A stretch of DNA of 64,000 bases from an uncultured Lachnospiraceae bacterium (lineage in GTDB: Bacteria; Bacillota; Clostridia; Lachnospirales; Lachnospiraceae): assembly GCA_947567595.1 (NCBI GenBank), contig CANOMQ010000011.1, forward strand, positions 1-64,000, given 5' to 3'. Numbering within the stretch: position 1 is the stretch's first letter; the number at the start of each line of letters is the position of its first letter. Shown piece by piece: positions 10,174-19,570 of the stretch. The position numbers and the translations under genes were made by a program. The notes below the pieces were generated by a model that ran no database searches, was not told the origin of the DNA, and saw only the letters and a program-made list of their open reading frames with translations.

Positions 10174-12055
10174 TTTTGATGTAAAAGAGGAATTGAAAAA
10201 GCTTCCGAATAAGCCGGGAGTTTATATCATGCACGACGCAGATGACACCATTCTCTATGTGGGAAAGGCGGTCAATCTGCATAATCGTGTGCGGTCTTAT
10301 TTTCAGGGGAACATCGGAAGGGGACCGCAGATTGACAAGATGGTGTCGCTGATTGCGCGGTTTGAGTATATCGTGACGGACTCGGAGCTTGAGGCGCTTG
10401 TGCTGGAAAATAACCTCATCAAGGAGAACAGCCCGAAGTACAACACGCTGTTAAAGGACGACAAGACGTATCCTTATATTAAGGTGACGCTTGGCGAGGC
10501 GTATCCGCGCGTGCTGATGGTGCGGCAGATGAAGAAGGACAAGGCGAAATATTTCGGACCGTTTACTAACGGGGGCGTGAAGGAAAGCATTGACCTGATT
10601 AACAAGCTGTATAAGCTAAAGACCTGCAACCGGAAGCTGCCGCGCGACATCGGGAAGGAGCGTCCTTGTCTGAATTACCATATCGGACAGTGCTGCGCGC
10701 CGTGTCAGGGGTATGTTTCCGAGGAGGCTTACGCGGCGACCATCGAGCAGGTGATTGACCTTCTGAACGGGAAGCACCAGCCTGTGATTAAGGAATTGAA
10801 AGAGAAAATGCAGATAGCCTCTGAGAACATGGAGTTTGAGGAGGCTATTCAATACCGCGATTTGATTGAGAGCGTCAAGAAGGTGAGCGAGACGCAGAAG
10901 ATGTCGGACAATATCGGCGAGGACAAGGATATTATCGCGCTTGCAATCGACGGCAATGAGGCGGTCGTGCAGGTCTTTTTTTTAAGGAACGGGAAGCTGA
11001 TTGGCAGGGAGCACTTTTATATGACGCAGATAGAGGAGCCTTTGCCTGATAAAATTTTAACAAGCTTTGTGAAGCAGTTTTATGCGGGCACGCCGTTTAT
11101 TCCGCGCGAAATCATGCTCCAGCAGGCAATTGAGGATATGGAGCTTGTGGAGCAGTGGCTGACGAATAAAAAGGGCGCGAAGGTGCATTTGCGGGTGCCG
11201 CTTAAGGGCGCGAAGGAAAAGCTTGTGGATTTGGCGGCAAGGAATGCGCAGCTTGTCTTGAGTCAGGACAGGGAGCGCATGAAGCGCGAGGAGGGCAGGA
11301 CAATTGGCGCGGTGAAGGAAATCGAGGAGATTTTGGGGATTGCGCCGCTGACAAGAATGGAAGCGTTTGACATTTCCAATACGAGCGGGTTTGCGAATGT
11401 CGGCTCGATGGTGGTGTATGAGAAGGGAAAGCCCAAGCGCAGTGATTACAGGAAGTTCCGCATGAAGACGGTGGCGGGGCCGGACGATTATGCGTGTATG
11501 CATGAGGTGCTCACGAGGCGGTTCCAGCACGGGCTCGAGGAGCGCGAGGAAATCCGGCGGGAGCTTGGAAATGACGAAAACGGTTATGACGAGAGCTTTG
11601 GCAGCTTTACGCGGTTTCCCGATTTACTTTTGATGGACGGCGGGCGTGGGCAGGTGAACATTGCGAAGCAAGTGCTTGGCGAGCTTGGGATTGACATTCC
11701 GGTCTGCGGCATGGTGAAGGACGATAACCACCGCACGAGGGGCTTGTATTTCAACAATCTTGAGCTGCCGATTGACCGGAACAGCGAGGGCTTTAAGCTG
11801 ATTACACGCATACAGGACGAGGCGCACCGTTTTGCAATTACGTATCACCGTTCACTTCGCAGCAAGGCGCAGGTGCATTCGGTGCTTGACGAAATTCCGG
11901 GCGTGGGGCCGAGCCGCAGGAAGGCGTTGATGAAGTATTTTAAGTCAATTGAGGAGCTGCGGGGCGCGAATGCTGCTGAAATTTCGCAGGTGCCGGGGAT
12001 TACGGCGAATGTGGCGGAGGAGATTTACCACTTTTTCCGCGGGAAAGAAGAATGA
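10166..12055 (+). CDS. uvrC: UvrABC system protein C
   Basis: Excinuclease subunit that incises on both sides of DNA lesions in nucleotide excision repair. 629 residues, typical length. The N-terminal GIY-YIG nuclease domain is seen in [12 protein letters not shown] and ILYVGKA; a four-cysteine stretch (CNRKL, CLNY, CCAPC) follows at about 153-176; the UVR helical hairpin ([13 protein letters not shown]) is near 218; the RNase H-like C-terminal nuclease domain has DISNTSG and LLMDGGRGQ; tandem helix-hairpin-helix motifs ([25 protein letters not shown]) end the protein. The first codon lies inside the 3' end of ftsH. Confidence 0.97.
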   Translation: MDDFDVKEELKKLPNKPGVYIMHDADDTILYVGKAVNLHNRVRSYFQGNIGRGPQIDKMVSLIARFEYIVTDSELEALVLENNLIKENSPKYNTLLKDDKTYPYIKVTLGEAYPRVLMVRQMKKDKAKYFGPFTNGGVKESIDLINKLYKLKTCNRKLPRDIGKERPCLNYHIGQCCAPCQGYVSEEAYAATIEQVIDLLNGKHQPVIKELKEKMQIASENMEFEEAIQYRDLIESVKKVSETQKMSDNIGEDKDIIALAIDGNEAVVQVFFLRNGKLIGREHFYMTQIEEPLPDKILTSFVKQFYAGTPFIPREIMLQQAIEDMELVEQWLTNKKGAKVHLRVPLKGAKEKLVDLAARNAQLVLSQDRERMKREEGRTIGAVKEIEEILGIAPLTRMEAFDISNTSGFANVGSMVVYEKGKPKRSDYRKFRMKTVAGPDDYACMHEVLTRRFQHGLEEREEIRRELGNDENGYDESFGSFTRFPDLLLMDGGRGQVNIAKQVLGELGIDIPVCGMVKDDNHRTRGLYFNNLELPIDRNSEGFKLITRIQDEAHRFAITYHRSLRSKAQVHSVLDEIPGVGPSRRKALMKYFKSIEELRGANAAEISQVPGITANVAEEIYHFFRGKEE

Positions 12056-12061
12056 GGTCAA

Positions 12062-12592
12062 ATGGAGGCTGACAAGATGGAGGGCGACAGCAGGCGGGAG
12101 AAAATCATGGAGATGTTAAACTGCACGGCGGAGCCGCTTTCGGGGGCGGCGCTTGCCAAAAAGCTCAAGGTGAGCAGGCAGGTGATTGTGCAGGATATTG
12201 CGCTTTTGCGGGCATATGATAAGAATATTTTGAGCACGAACAAGGGGTATATTCTGTATCAGCCGCTTGAGACGAAGACTGCGCATAAGCGCACGGTGTC
12301 GGTGTGCCACACAGACGAGCAGATGAAGGACGAGCTGTATACGATTGTGGATTGCGGGGCGCGTGTTTTGGACGTGGTGGTGGAGCATGATGTGTATGGT
12401 CAGATTACGGCGGATTTATTCTTGCGCAGCCGTGCGGACGTGGACGAATTTATTGGAAAGATTGCGCAGAGCAAGGCGCAGCCTTTAAAGACGCTGACAA
12501 ACGGCGCGCATTTCCACACACTTGAGGCGGATCATGAGGAGGTCTTTGCGCGGGTGGAGGAGCGGCTTTTGGAGAAAGGGTATCTGAATTAG
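12062..12592 (+). CDS. NiaR-like transcriptional repressor (HTH_11 plus 3H domain)
   Basis: 176 residues. The N-terminal winged helix (RREKIMEMLN, then SGAALAKKLKVSRQVIVQDIALLR) is followed by a 3H domain with conserved histidines in VEHDVYGQI and NGAHFHTLEA. This architecture matches NiaR/YrxA, the nicotinate-responsive repressor of NAD biosynthesis and niacin-uptake genes in Bacillota. No nad gene is in the window, so its targets are elsewhere or include the next gene, whose promoter region has repeated TGACA words. It lies 6 bases after uvrC. A second ATG at 12077, with GGAGG 8 bases upstream, is an equally plausible start. Confidence 0.8.
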   Translation: MEADKMEGDSRREKIMEMLNCTAEPLSGAALAKKLKVSRQVIVQDIALLRAYDKNILSTNKGYILYQPLETKTAHKRTVSVCHTDEQMKDELYTIVDCGARVLDVVVEHDVYGQITADLFLRSRADVDEFIGKIAQSKAQPLKTLTNGAHFHTLEADHEEVFARVEERLLEKGYLN

Positions 12593-12684
12593 GAAATTTG
12601 GAATTAAAAATAGATAAGAATGGTTTCGGGATTGCAGTTATTTTGTGCAGATTTGTAGAATTTTCTGAAAAAATTCCATAGTCA

Positions 12685-12713
12685 TTGAAATGCGAAAATC
12701 CTTGTGTTATACT
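12685..12713 (+). promoter_or_regulatory. Promoter of the PTS IIC gene
   Basis: TTGAAA (12685-12690), 17-bp spacer, TATACT (12708-12713), 66 bases upstream of the start codon at 12779. Confidence 0.65.
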
Positions 12714-12722
12714 GCTTAGAGC

Positions 12723-12751
12723 TGACAAGACAGTTGACTATACAATTGACA
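12723..12751 (+). repeat. Three TGAC(A/T) words at exact 12-bp spacing downstream of the promoter
   Basis: TGACA at 12723, TGACT at 12735 and TGACA at 12747 lie on the same face pattern just after the predicted transcription start. Position suggests an operator, possibly for the adjacent NiaR-like repressor; this is inference. Confidence 0.35.
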
Positions 12752-12778
12752 GGATAGCATTGGGAATGGAGGATTGAC

Positions 12779-13840
12779 ATGGAAAAACTGACAGGATTTT
12801 TGAAGCGTAAGGATATTGTCATTTCGGGAAAGCGGTATGGCATTGATGCACTGGGCGCGATGGCGCAGGGACTTTTTGCGTCGCTTCTGATTGGAACGAT
12901 TATCGCAACGCTCGGGGAGCGGCTTGGGATTGAGCTGCTTGTGACGATTGGCGGTTATGCGAAGGCCGTGACGGGGGAGGCGATGGCAATTGCAATCGGC
13001 TTTTCGCTGAATTGTCCGCCGCTTGTGCTGTTTTCACTCGCAGCCGTGGGACATGCCGCGAATACGCTTGGCGGGGCGGGCGGTCCGCTTGCGGTGCTGA
13101 TTATTGCAGTGGTTGCCGCGGAGTTTGGCAAGGCGGTCTCAAAGGAGACAAAGATTGACATTATTGTAACGCCGCTTGTTACAATTCTTGTGGGCGCGCT
13201 GCTTTCAATGCTTTGTGCGCCTGCGATTGGGGCGGCGGCAAGTGCGGTCGGCAGTGCAATTATGTGGGCGACGGAATTACAACCGTTTTTAATGGGAATA
13301 ATTATTTCTGTAATCGTCGGCATTGCGTTGACGCTTCCCATCAGCAGCGCGGCAATCTGTGCGGCGCTTAGCCTGACGGGGCTTGCGGGCGGCGCGGCGC
13401 TTGCGGGGTGCTGTGCGCAGATGGTCGGGTTTGCGGTGATGAGCTTTCCGGAAAACGGCTGGGGCGGATTTTTCGCGCAGGGCATTGGCACGTCCATGCT
13501 TCAGATGGGCAACATTGTGAAAAAGCCGCGGATTTGGCTGCCGCCGATTATCGCGTCGGCGATTGTGGGACCGATTGCGACGTGTGTGTTCCAGTTGAAG
13601 ATGAACGGTGCGGCGGTGGCGTCCGGAATGGGCACCTGCGGGCTTGTCGGGCAGATTGGCGTTTATACGGGGTGGCTGAATGATATTGCGGCGGGCGCAA
13701 AGGCTGCAATCACGTTTGGCGACTGGGCTGGCTTAATCTGTATCAGCTTTGTGCTTCCGGCGGTGATTACATATGCCATTGGCATGGGATTTCGCAAAAT
13801 CGGATGGATTCAGGGGGACGACCTGAAGCTTGATTTATAA
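12779..13840 (+). CDS. PTS_EIIC_2 / PfoR-type membrane transporter
   Basis: 353-residue polytopic membrane protein with about nine to ten hydrophobic segments rich in Gly and Ala, e.g. ALGAMAQGLFASLLIGTI and VTILVGALLSMLCAPAIG. The pattern matches the PTS_EIIC_2 family (PfoR-like), sugar-permease relatives that usually occur without IIA/IIB partners; the substrate is unknown. No phosphorylation-site domain is present. It has its own promoter and GGAGG 6 bases before the ATG. The preceding NiaR-like regulator and the repeated TGACA words raise, but do not prove, a link to vitamin uptake. Confidence 0.7.
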   Translation: MEKLTGFLKRKDIVISGKRYGIDALGAMAQGLFASLLIGTIIATLGERLGIELLVTIGGYAKAVTGEAMAIAIGFSLNCPPLVLFSLAAVGHAANTLGGAGGPLAVLIIAVVAAEFGKAVSKETKIDIIVTPLVTILVGALLSMLCAPAIGAAASAVGSAIMWATELQPFLMGIIISVIVGIALTLPISSAAICAALSLTGLAGGAALAGCCAQMVGFAVMSFPENGWGGFFAQGIGTSMLQMGNIVKKPRIWLPPIIASAIVGPIATCVFQLKMNGAAVASGMGTCGLVGQIGVYTGWLNDIAAGAKAAITFGDWAGLICISFVLPAVITYAIGMGFRKIGWIQGDDLKLDL

Positions 13841-13872
13841 AAACAGATGTTATTTAATAAAGGGGGAACCTT

Positions 13873-14412
13873 ATGGCTCACGTATATTTCACGAGACATG
13901 GACAGACGGTTTGGAATGTTGCAAACAAAATCTGCGGTGCGACCGATGTCGAGCTGACGCAGCTTGGACGCGAGCAGGCAAGGGGGCTTGGGGAAGCAAT
14001 CTTGGCACAGGGCTTGCAGATTGATGAAATTTTATATTCGCCGTTAATGCGTGCAAAGGATACGGCGCTTGAGGTTTCCCGGATTACGGGCATTCCCGCG
14101 CGCGAGGAAGTGCGTCTGATGGAGCAGAATTTTGGAAAGTACGAGGCGACGGCGCGCAACGGGGCGGAGTTTCAGGAGATGAAAAAGAGCTTTGTCAACC
14201 ATTTCGGCGGCGGCGAGACCATGCTGCATTTGGCGCAGCGGATTTATAACCTTCTTGATGATATCCGGGAGGCTTCGCAGGATAAGACGTTTTTATTGGT
14301 GGCGCACAACGGGATTGCGCGGGTGGTGCATTCGTATTTCCATGATATGACGAATGAGGAGTATGCGGCGTTTGGGATACGGAATTGTGAGATACGGGAG
14401 TATTTCTTTTGA
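13873..14412 (+). CDS. Histidine phosphatase family protein (phosphoglycerate-mutase-like)
   Basis: 179 residues of the branch-2/branch-1 histidine phosphatase fold. The phosphate pocket is clear: RHGQTVWN at residues 8-15 (catalytic His9), a YSPLMRAKDTA segment near 57, and the second histidine in VAHNGIARV near 145. These enzymes remove phosphate from small molecules; the substrate cannot be read off, and mutase activity is unlikely at this length. AAAGGGGG precedes the ATG; 32 bases separate it from the transporter gene, so co-transcription is likely. Confidence 0.85.
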   Translation: MAHVYFTRHGQTVWNVANKICGATDVELTQLGREQARGLGEAILAQGLQIDEILYSPLMRAKDTALEVSRITGIPAREEVRLMEQNFGKYEATARNGAEFQEMKKSFVNHFGGGETMLHLAQRIYNLLDDIREASQDKTFLLVAHNGIARVVHSYFHDMTNEEYAAFGIRNCEIREYFF

Positions 14413-14434
14413 TTTTTAATAATTTTTAATGGAA

Positions 14435-14464
14435 TTGCGGAAAACAGTCAGAGTATGCTATAAT
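14435..14464 (+). promoter_or_regulatory. Promoter of the AAA-ATPase-like gene
   Basis: TTGCGG (14435-14440), 18-bp spacer, TATAAT (14459-14464), 51 bases upstream of the start codon. Confidence 0.55.
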
Positions 14465-14514
14465 ACACACGAGAAACACTAACTGGATTATGTTTTCATT
14501 TAGAAGGCAGGGTA

Positions 14515-16212
14515 ATGAATATGGTAGTGAGTATTGGCGTACAGAATTTTGAAGAAATTCGTGAAAAAGGCACATTTTATGTAGATAAAACGGATTTTAT
14601 AAGGCAGTGGTGGGAATCGAAAGATAATACGACGCTTATCACGCGTCCGCGTCGTTTTGGAAAAACATTGAATATGAGCATGATGGAGTGCTTCTTTTCG
14701 AATAAATATGAAAACAGGGGGGACCTTTTTGAGGGGCTTTTCATTTGGAGGGATGAGAAGTACCGCAGGCTTCAGGGAACATATCCTGTAATATTTTTAA
14801 GCTTTGCACCTGTTAAGACGGGAAATGTTAATGAAATAAAAGCGTGCATAAAGCAATTGATTGCAAATGTGTACGGGGGTTTTAGCAGTATTATGCATTC
14901 GGATGCTTTCGACGGGAATGATAGGGCTTATTTTCAAAAAATCTGCTACGAAATGGATGATATGACTGCCGCTATGGCAATTAATAAATTATGCGGTTTC
15001 CTTGAAAAATATTACGGGAAAAAGGTTATTATTCTCCTTGATGAATACGATACACCAATGCAGGAGGCATGGCTTAGTAATAATTGGGATGAAGCGGTGG
15101 CATTTTTTCGGACTTTTTTTAACGCAACCTTTAAGACCAATCCCAATATGTGTCGCGGCATTATAACAGGAATTACCCGTATTAGCAAGGAATCCATTTT
15201 TTCTGATTTAAATCATTTAGAGGTCGTTACAACGACTTCACAAAAATATGCTGACTGTTTTGGCTTTACGGAAGAAGAAGTTTTCGAATCACTTGTCATG
15301 ATGGGACTTGGCAGCGAAAAGCAGGGTGTGAAACAGTGGTACGACGGTTTTACTTTTGGCAGGCACTCTGACATTTATAATCCTTGGTCAATTACAAAAT
15401 TTTTAAACAGTGGTGGCGACTATGATACTTATTGGGCAGACACAAGCGGAAACGGTCTTGTGGATTCCCTCATCAAAACCGGCTCAGACAGTGTGAAGCA
15501 GACAATGGAAATTTTGATAAACGGAGGGAGCTTTGAAACACAGCTTGATGAGCAGGTGATATTTAATCAGCTTGACAATGATGAAGCTGCTATTTGGAGC
15601 CTGCTTTTGGCTGCCGGATATTTGTGTATCAGGAAGTATGAGTGTGTCGGAGAAAGTAAGACAAAGGTATATCATTTGGCGCTTACCAATTACGAAGTGA
15701 AATTGATGTTTCAAAAAATGATAAAGGGTTGGTTTAACAGCACAAGAAAAGTGTATAACGAATTTATCAAATCGCTTTTGGACGACAATGTGAAACGAAT
15801 GAATACCTTCATGAATAAGGTTGCGTTAAATACGTTCAGCTCATTTGATACAGGAAATCACCCATCAGAATGCTCAGAACCGGAGCGGTTCTATCACGGT
15901 TTTGTTCTTGGAATGGTAGTTGACCTTTCAGACAGGTATCAAATAATATCAAACCGGGAAAGCGGATATGGGCGGTATGATGTAATGATTGAGCCGATTG
16001 ACAGAAGTCAGAAGGCATTTATTTTTGAATTTAAAGTACAGGATACAGATGATGATGAAGATTCATTAGAGGACACGGCAGCGAACGCACTGTCTCAAAT
16101 TGAAGAAAAAGGTTATGAGGCAACACTCATTGCAGGTGGAATTTCACGGGAAAACATTCGGAAATATGGTTTTGCCTTTTGCGGCAAAAAATGTCTGATA
16201 AAAGAAGGTTAA
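14515..16212 (+). CDS. AAA-ATPase_like / PD-(D/E)XK nuclease fusion (DUF1703-type)
   Basis: 565 residues. The N-terminal AAA-ATPase_like domain (about 5-290) begins with IGVQNFEEIREKGTFYVDKT; Walker A is RPRRFGKT (44-51) and Walker B VIILLDEYDTP near 172-182. The C-terminal domain (about 460-560) has GRYDVMIEP followed by FIFEFKV, a PD-(D/E)XK nuclease core. This family is amplified in gut Clostridia and Bacteroides; its role is unsettled (mobile-element or defence functions have been proposed). It has its own promoter and a terminator behind it. A second ATG lies two codons downstream (14521). Confidence 0.85.
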   Translation: MNMVVSIGVQNFEEIREKGTFYVDKTDFIRQWWESKDNTTLITRPRRFGKTLNMSMMECFFSNKYENRGDLFEGLFIWRDEKYRRLQGTYPVIFLSFAPVKTGNVNEIKACIKQLIANVYGGFSSIMHSDAFDGNDRAYFQKICYEMDDMTAAMAINKLCGFLEKYYGKKVIILLDEYDTPMQEAWLSNNWDEAVAFFRTFFNATFKTNPNMCRGIITGITRISKESIFSDLNHLEVVTTTSQKYADCFGFTEEEVFESLVMMGLGSEKQGVKQWYDGFTFGRHSDIYNPWSITKFLNSGGDYDTYWADTSGNGLVDSLIKTGSDSVKQTMEILINGGSFETQLDEQVIFNQLDNDEAAIWSLLLAAGYLCIRKYECVGESKTKVYHLALTNYEVKLMFQKMIKGWFNSTRKVYNEFIKSLLDDNVKRMNTFMNKVALNTFSSFDTGNHPSECSEPERFYHGFVLGMVVDLSDRYQIISNRESGYGRYDVMIEPIDRSQKAFIFEFKVQDTDDDEDSLEDTAANALSQIEEKGYEATLIAGGISRENIRKYGFAFCGKKCLIKEG

Positions 16213-16236
16213 ATAATAGTAGGAAACAAAAAACGG

Positions 16237-16287
16237 AAAATCGGTTTGCCTTATCTAATAAAATAGATAGGACAAACCGATTTTTTT
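16237..16287. terminator. Bidirectional terminator between convergent genes
   Basis: A long imperfect palindrome: AAAATCGGTTTG (16237-16248) pairs with CAAACCGATTTT (16273-16284), with an inner ATCTA/TAGAT stem. T runs occur on the plus-strand side and A runs on the other, serving the AAA gene and the minus-strand gene at 16340. Confidence 0.8.
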
Positions 16288-16339
16288 AATGCTCATTTTT
16301 TAAAATGCAGGTCAATCTATGGTCAATGCCTTATTTTTG

Positions 16340-16810
16340 TTATTTAATCGGTTTCGCCCCTGCCTTCTCCTGCATTTTGGAAACCCATGCCTTGAATTTG
16401 CTCTTTTTCTTCGTAGGTGTCGTGGCGAGCGGGCCGCGGATTCCCTTTACGTCGGTAATATAAATACCGCTGACGGTTGCCTTCACTTCCTTCTTTACGG
16501 GCACGCTGTCAAAAATCTCGGCATCGCAAATCAGCGACATAATCTGTGGCCCAATTTTCGCCTTTACAATCGGAAGCTTGGCGCGGCGCATGTATTTTGG
16601 CGCCTGCTCCAATACGGCGGCGGGCAGCCCTGCCTCGCTGAGCTTCATTTTCTTTTTGTCAATCACCAGCATGGAAACGCTTTGTTTCATGGCGTCAATC
16701 TGCGCCTGCTGTTCCGCCTGCTTTTTCTGCATTCGTCTGCCGAGGAAATACATTCCGACAAGCAGCAATATTAAAATAACAAGTATTATCAAAAGTACCT
16801 TCCACACCAT
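16340..16810 (-). CDS. Hypothetical protein with one N-terminal membrane anchor
   Basis: 156 residues if started at 16810, where MVWKVLLIILVILILLLVG forms a membrane segment (residues 3-24) followed by a positively charged, glutamine-rich helix (GRRMQKKQAEQQAQ); GAAAGG lies about 11 bases upstream. A start at 16855 would put 15 polar residues ahead of the anchor and is less likely. The rest is a small cytoplasmic domain without recognised motifs, ending in a lysine-rich tail. The 3' end and the upstream region of this gene recur in diverged form at 19525-19622, on the far side of the restriction-modification island. Confidence 0.65.
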   Translation of the reverse strand: MVWKVLLIILVILILLLVGMYFLGRRMQKKQAEQQAQIDAMKQSVSMLVIDKKKMKLSEAGLPAAVLEQAPKYMRRAKLPIVKAKIGPQIMSLICDAEIFDSVPVKKEVKATVSGIYITDVKGIRGPLATTPTKKKSKFKAWVSKMQEKAGAKPIK

Positions 16811-16866
16811 TGTATCAATCAGCCTTTCTATATGCGTTCTATATGTATATAACAATGTATATCACA

Positions 16867-16917
16867 ACTTAATAAAGATTGTATCATTAATAACCGGAAA
16901 GTGCAAGAAACTCTTTC
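16867..16917. repeat. Left copy of a ~50-bp direct repeat flanking the R-M island
   Basis: The stretch beginning CTTAATAAAGA and running through AACCGGAAAGTGCAAGAAAC matches 19572-19622 with about one mismatch. It lies just upstream of the minus-strand gene at 16340. Confidence 0.8.
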
Positions 16918-17121
16918 ATGTTTTTAAGAGCATGTTTAAGAGATTGCATAGAGCATTAAATAAAGTGTTTGAAAGTGTTTGACACATTTCAAATTTTTGT
17001 CTGGCACAGAGCCGGATATTGATTACCTGACTGCTGCCAATAAGAGAATATCAAATGTTACTTATAATCCGTTGCCTTAAAAGCATAACATGATATTCTT
17101 GAGGGAAAGAGGTGAATAGAA

Positions 17122-17268
17122 GTGATAGCAACAGAATTGGGATTGAGGATAAAGGAGCTTCGAAGGCAGACCGGAATGGGTCAGGAGAAATTTGCATTGA
17201 AAATTGATATGGATCGTACATATTTTGCAAGCGTTGAAATGGGGAAAAGAAACATATCGTTAAGAAAC
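17122..17268 (+). pseudogene. XRE helix-turn-helix regulator, truncated (C-protein-like)
   Basis: About 49 residues of a helix-turn-helix protein: LGLRIKELRRQTGMGQEKFA, then MDRTYFASVEMGKRNIS. This is the N-terminal half of the small regulators that often control restriction-modification operons. The frame runs out of similarity at about 17268, just before the 3' end of a TdeIII-like gene on the opposite strand. A ribosome site (GAGGGAAAGAGG) is still present upstream. Interpreted as a remnant left by a deletion. The 200 bases before it (16918-17121) hold only short coding-like scraps. Confidence 0.5.
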
Positions 17269-17300
17269 AATCTCCATGTTGTAAATCCATCACCTTATTC

Positions 17301-17717
17301 TTATTTCACAGTCCTTTCAATCATTTGCCGGATCCACATGTTCAAATCCAGCTCCTCCATCGCCATTCCATACAGCCCGGTAAAGCGTTCATATGAAATG
17401 CCCTGCGGCAGAATTGTATTCCAAAACCGTTTTCCGATTAAAAACATTTCCGGAAACGCCATATGCTTCTTTACAGCGCCCTTCCACATATTCCCCTCGC
17501 CGTCCTTATTGTACAGCGTCGCAAAATAAGCCTTGGAATTGGGGACATTCAGCCCTGCGTATATCGTCAGCAGCTTTTCCACGTTGGAGGGCGCATTGGA
17601 GCTATCCAAATCCCCACCTGCCTTCAACTCAAGAACCACCCAGTCTGTCCCGTCAAAAAAAGCCAAATCAACCGGTTTCTTGTGAAAGCCCGACGTTTTG
17701 TATTTCTGAGCTTCCAA
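17301..17717 (-). pseudogene. TdeIII-like type II restriction endonuclease, N-terminally truncated
   Basis: 138 residues with the restriction-nuclease core VDLAFFDGTDWVVLELKAGGD: the acidic residue in PVDLAF and the ELK motif form a PD-(D/E)XK site near residues 16-36. Length and sequence fit the C-terminal half of TdeIII-family enzymes. The natural stop codon is kept (17301-17303), but upstream the frame runs straight into a methyltransferase fragment on the other strand, so the N-terminal half is missing. Family assignment is from memory and moderate; loss of the N-terminus is clear from the abrupt junction. Confidence 0.6.
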
Positions 17718-18395
17718 TACATAAAAAAGCTTTCAGAGAAATCGGTTGACTTGATTTTAACCGACCCGCCCTACAATATAGCGCAGTATTCCACGGGAAA
17801 CATACCACTACCCGGAAGAAGTGCGGTGAATAATGATTTGGGGGAGTGGGATTTAAAGGAGATTAATCCGTTTGATTTTGTGGAGGACTTTAAAAGAATT
17901 TTAAAGCCGGACGGGAATATTTTTATTTTTACAAGCTATAATCTGATTGGAAAATGGCATGAGGCGTTTGATTCGGAATTTGATACCTTCCAGTATTTTA
18001 TATGGCATAAGACCAATCCAATGCCCAAAATCTATAAAAACGGGTTTTTAAACAGTTGTGAAATGATTGTATGCTTATGGAACAAGGGACATAAGTGGAA
18101 TTTTTCAACGCAGAATGAAATGCATAATTTTTTTGGGTGCCCTATTTGTATGGGAAGGGAACGCCTGAAGGAGCCAAAGCACCCGTCGCAAAAGCCCTTA
18201 AAGCTGCTGCGTCATCTGATACGGATTGCAAGTAATGAGGAGGACGTAGTTTTTGACCCTTTTATGGGAGTTGGCTCGACAGGCGTCGCGGCGCAGGAGC
18301 TAGGGCGGCAGTTTATCGGATGTGAGATTGATTCTGTCTTTTACAATGCTGCAAGGAAGCGGATAGAACAGGATTCGCACAAGCCAACGTTATAG
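17712..18395 (+). pseudogene. DNA methyltransferase (beta class, DPPY), N-terminally truncated
   Basis: About 227 residues beginning inside the usual N-terminal segment (YIKKLSEKSVDLILTDPPYN). Catalytic motif IV DPPYNI comes first and the AdoMet motif I DPFMGVGSTG near the end, the order of beta-class N4-cytosine or N6-adenine methylases; HPSQKPLKLL is also typical. The starting residues before the DPPY segment are absent: the frame upstream of 17712 is the antisense of the TdeIII-like gene. The active site is intact, but without its start it is probably not expressed. It is convergent with the Dam-like gene at 18442. Confidence 0.75.
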
Positions 18396-18441
18396 AAAAT
18401 GTTATAGAAAAACACCCCAAGAAGGATGACCGCTCAGGGTG

Positions 18442-19505
18442 CTAAATTTCGTAATTTGTTATAATCAGATGTTTCGCCTTACGGTCGTTTCGGTTCATAA
18501 AGCTTACAAGATATTTTTTGTCAAAGCTTGCAATCTGGAAATGATTTTGATACAGCTCATAAATAAAATCCGTATTTTTTATCACTAACAGAATTTTGGC
18601 AGGCGTTCTTTTCAGACATTCGCAAAGGCGTATCTGTTCCTCCCTTCCGAAGGTGTTTTGCGCATAGGTGGAAAAATCGCTGTCATAGGGCGGATCCAAA
18701 AAACGAAATCATTTGGCGTAAGTATCAGATTTTCCATAAACGGCTCAAAATCGGTATTTTGAATAGAGGCATTTTGCAGCTTGTTCCTGACATCATCTGA
18801 GAACAGATAGTCGATTTTTCTTTGGAAATCTTTTCGGTTATAGGAGATACCCCCGTAGGGTACATTAAATTCCCCTTTTGCGTTATACCGGAACATGGAG
18901 GAATAGCAATATTCCCGGATAAAGAAAAATACGGCAGCCTGACGCCCACAGCTTACGCCTTCGGGGTGGTTTTGCAGATACCGTATATACATATAATAGG
19001 CTGATTTTAATGCAGATTCCATATTGTCCAGCCGGTCATGGTCGGGTAATTCCCCGTTTTGCGCTTCCAGCTTTTGGGAACGTTTTATCTTGCTGTCAAG
19101 ATTTTTATGCAGCTCCCGGATAAAAACAGGATTATAGTCTTTGGCAAGCTGGGAAAAGACGTCTGAAAACTGGCTGATAAAGTCGTCAACCGCGATTTTG
19201 GAATGATACAGCTTGAGAATGGTTTCCCTGTTATTATCCACGAAGGCACTTAATGCAGCAAATTCATCTGCCTGTGTTTGCAGATATTGTTTGAAATCGC
19301 CGTCCTGTGTCTGTATGCAGCGATACAGATTGATAAGCTCATCTGATTTATCATTGATACAGCAGTCTGCATGACTGATGTCGAAAAATACAGCGCCGCC
19401 CCCGACAAAGGGTTCGACAAACCTGCCAGTGTAGTCAGGGATATAGTTTCGGATTACGGGCAGTTCTTTTTCCTTGCCGCCCGGCCATTTTAGTATTGTT
19501 TTCAT
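18442..19505 (-). pseudogene. Dam-like adenine-N6 DNA methyltransferase with a frameshift at the DPPY motif
   Basis: The upstream part (19505-18690) starts MKTILKWPGGK and has the AdoMet motif PFVGGGAVFFD; it ends reading NDFVFW. The downstream part (18699-18442) begins in another frame with DPPYDSDFSTYAQN and continues to a natural C-terminus. Inserting one base into the six-base A tract at 18698-18703 (T tract on the coding strand) restores VFLDPPYDS, giving about 355 residues, normal for the alpha-class Dam family. So the gene is broken by a single-base loss in a homopolymer, exactly at the catalytic motif. Either a recent mutation, slippage-based switching, or a sequencing error. Confidence 0.8.
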
Positions 19506-19570
19506 AGTAACTGTTCTGATAACCTTATTTAATCGGTCTCGCTCCTGCCTTTACATTCTGTAAATATAAC

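Noticed and set aside
17463-17711. Upstream extension of the methylase frame
   Set aside because: This part is antisense to the TdeIII-like gene and lacks methylase similarity; real homology begins near 17712.
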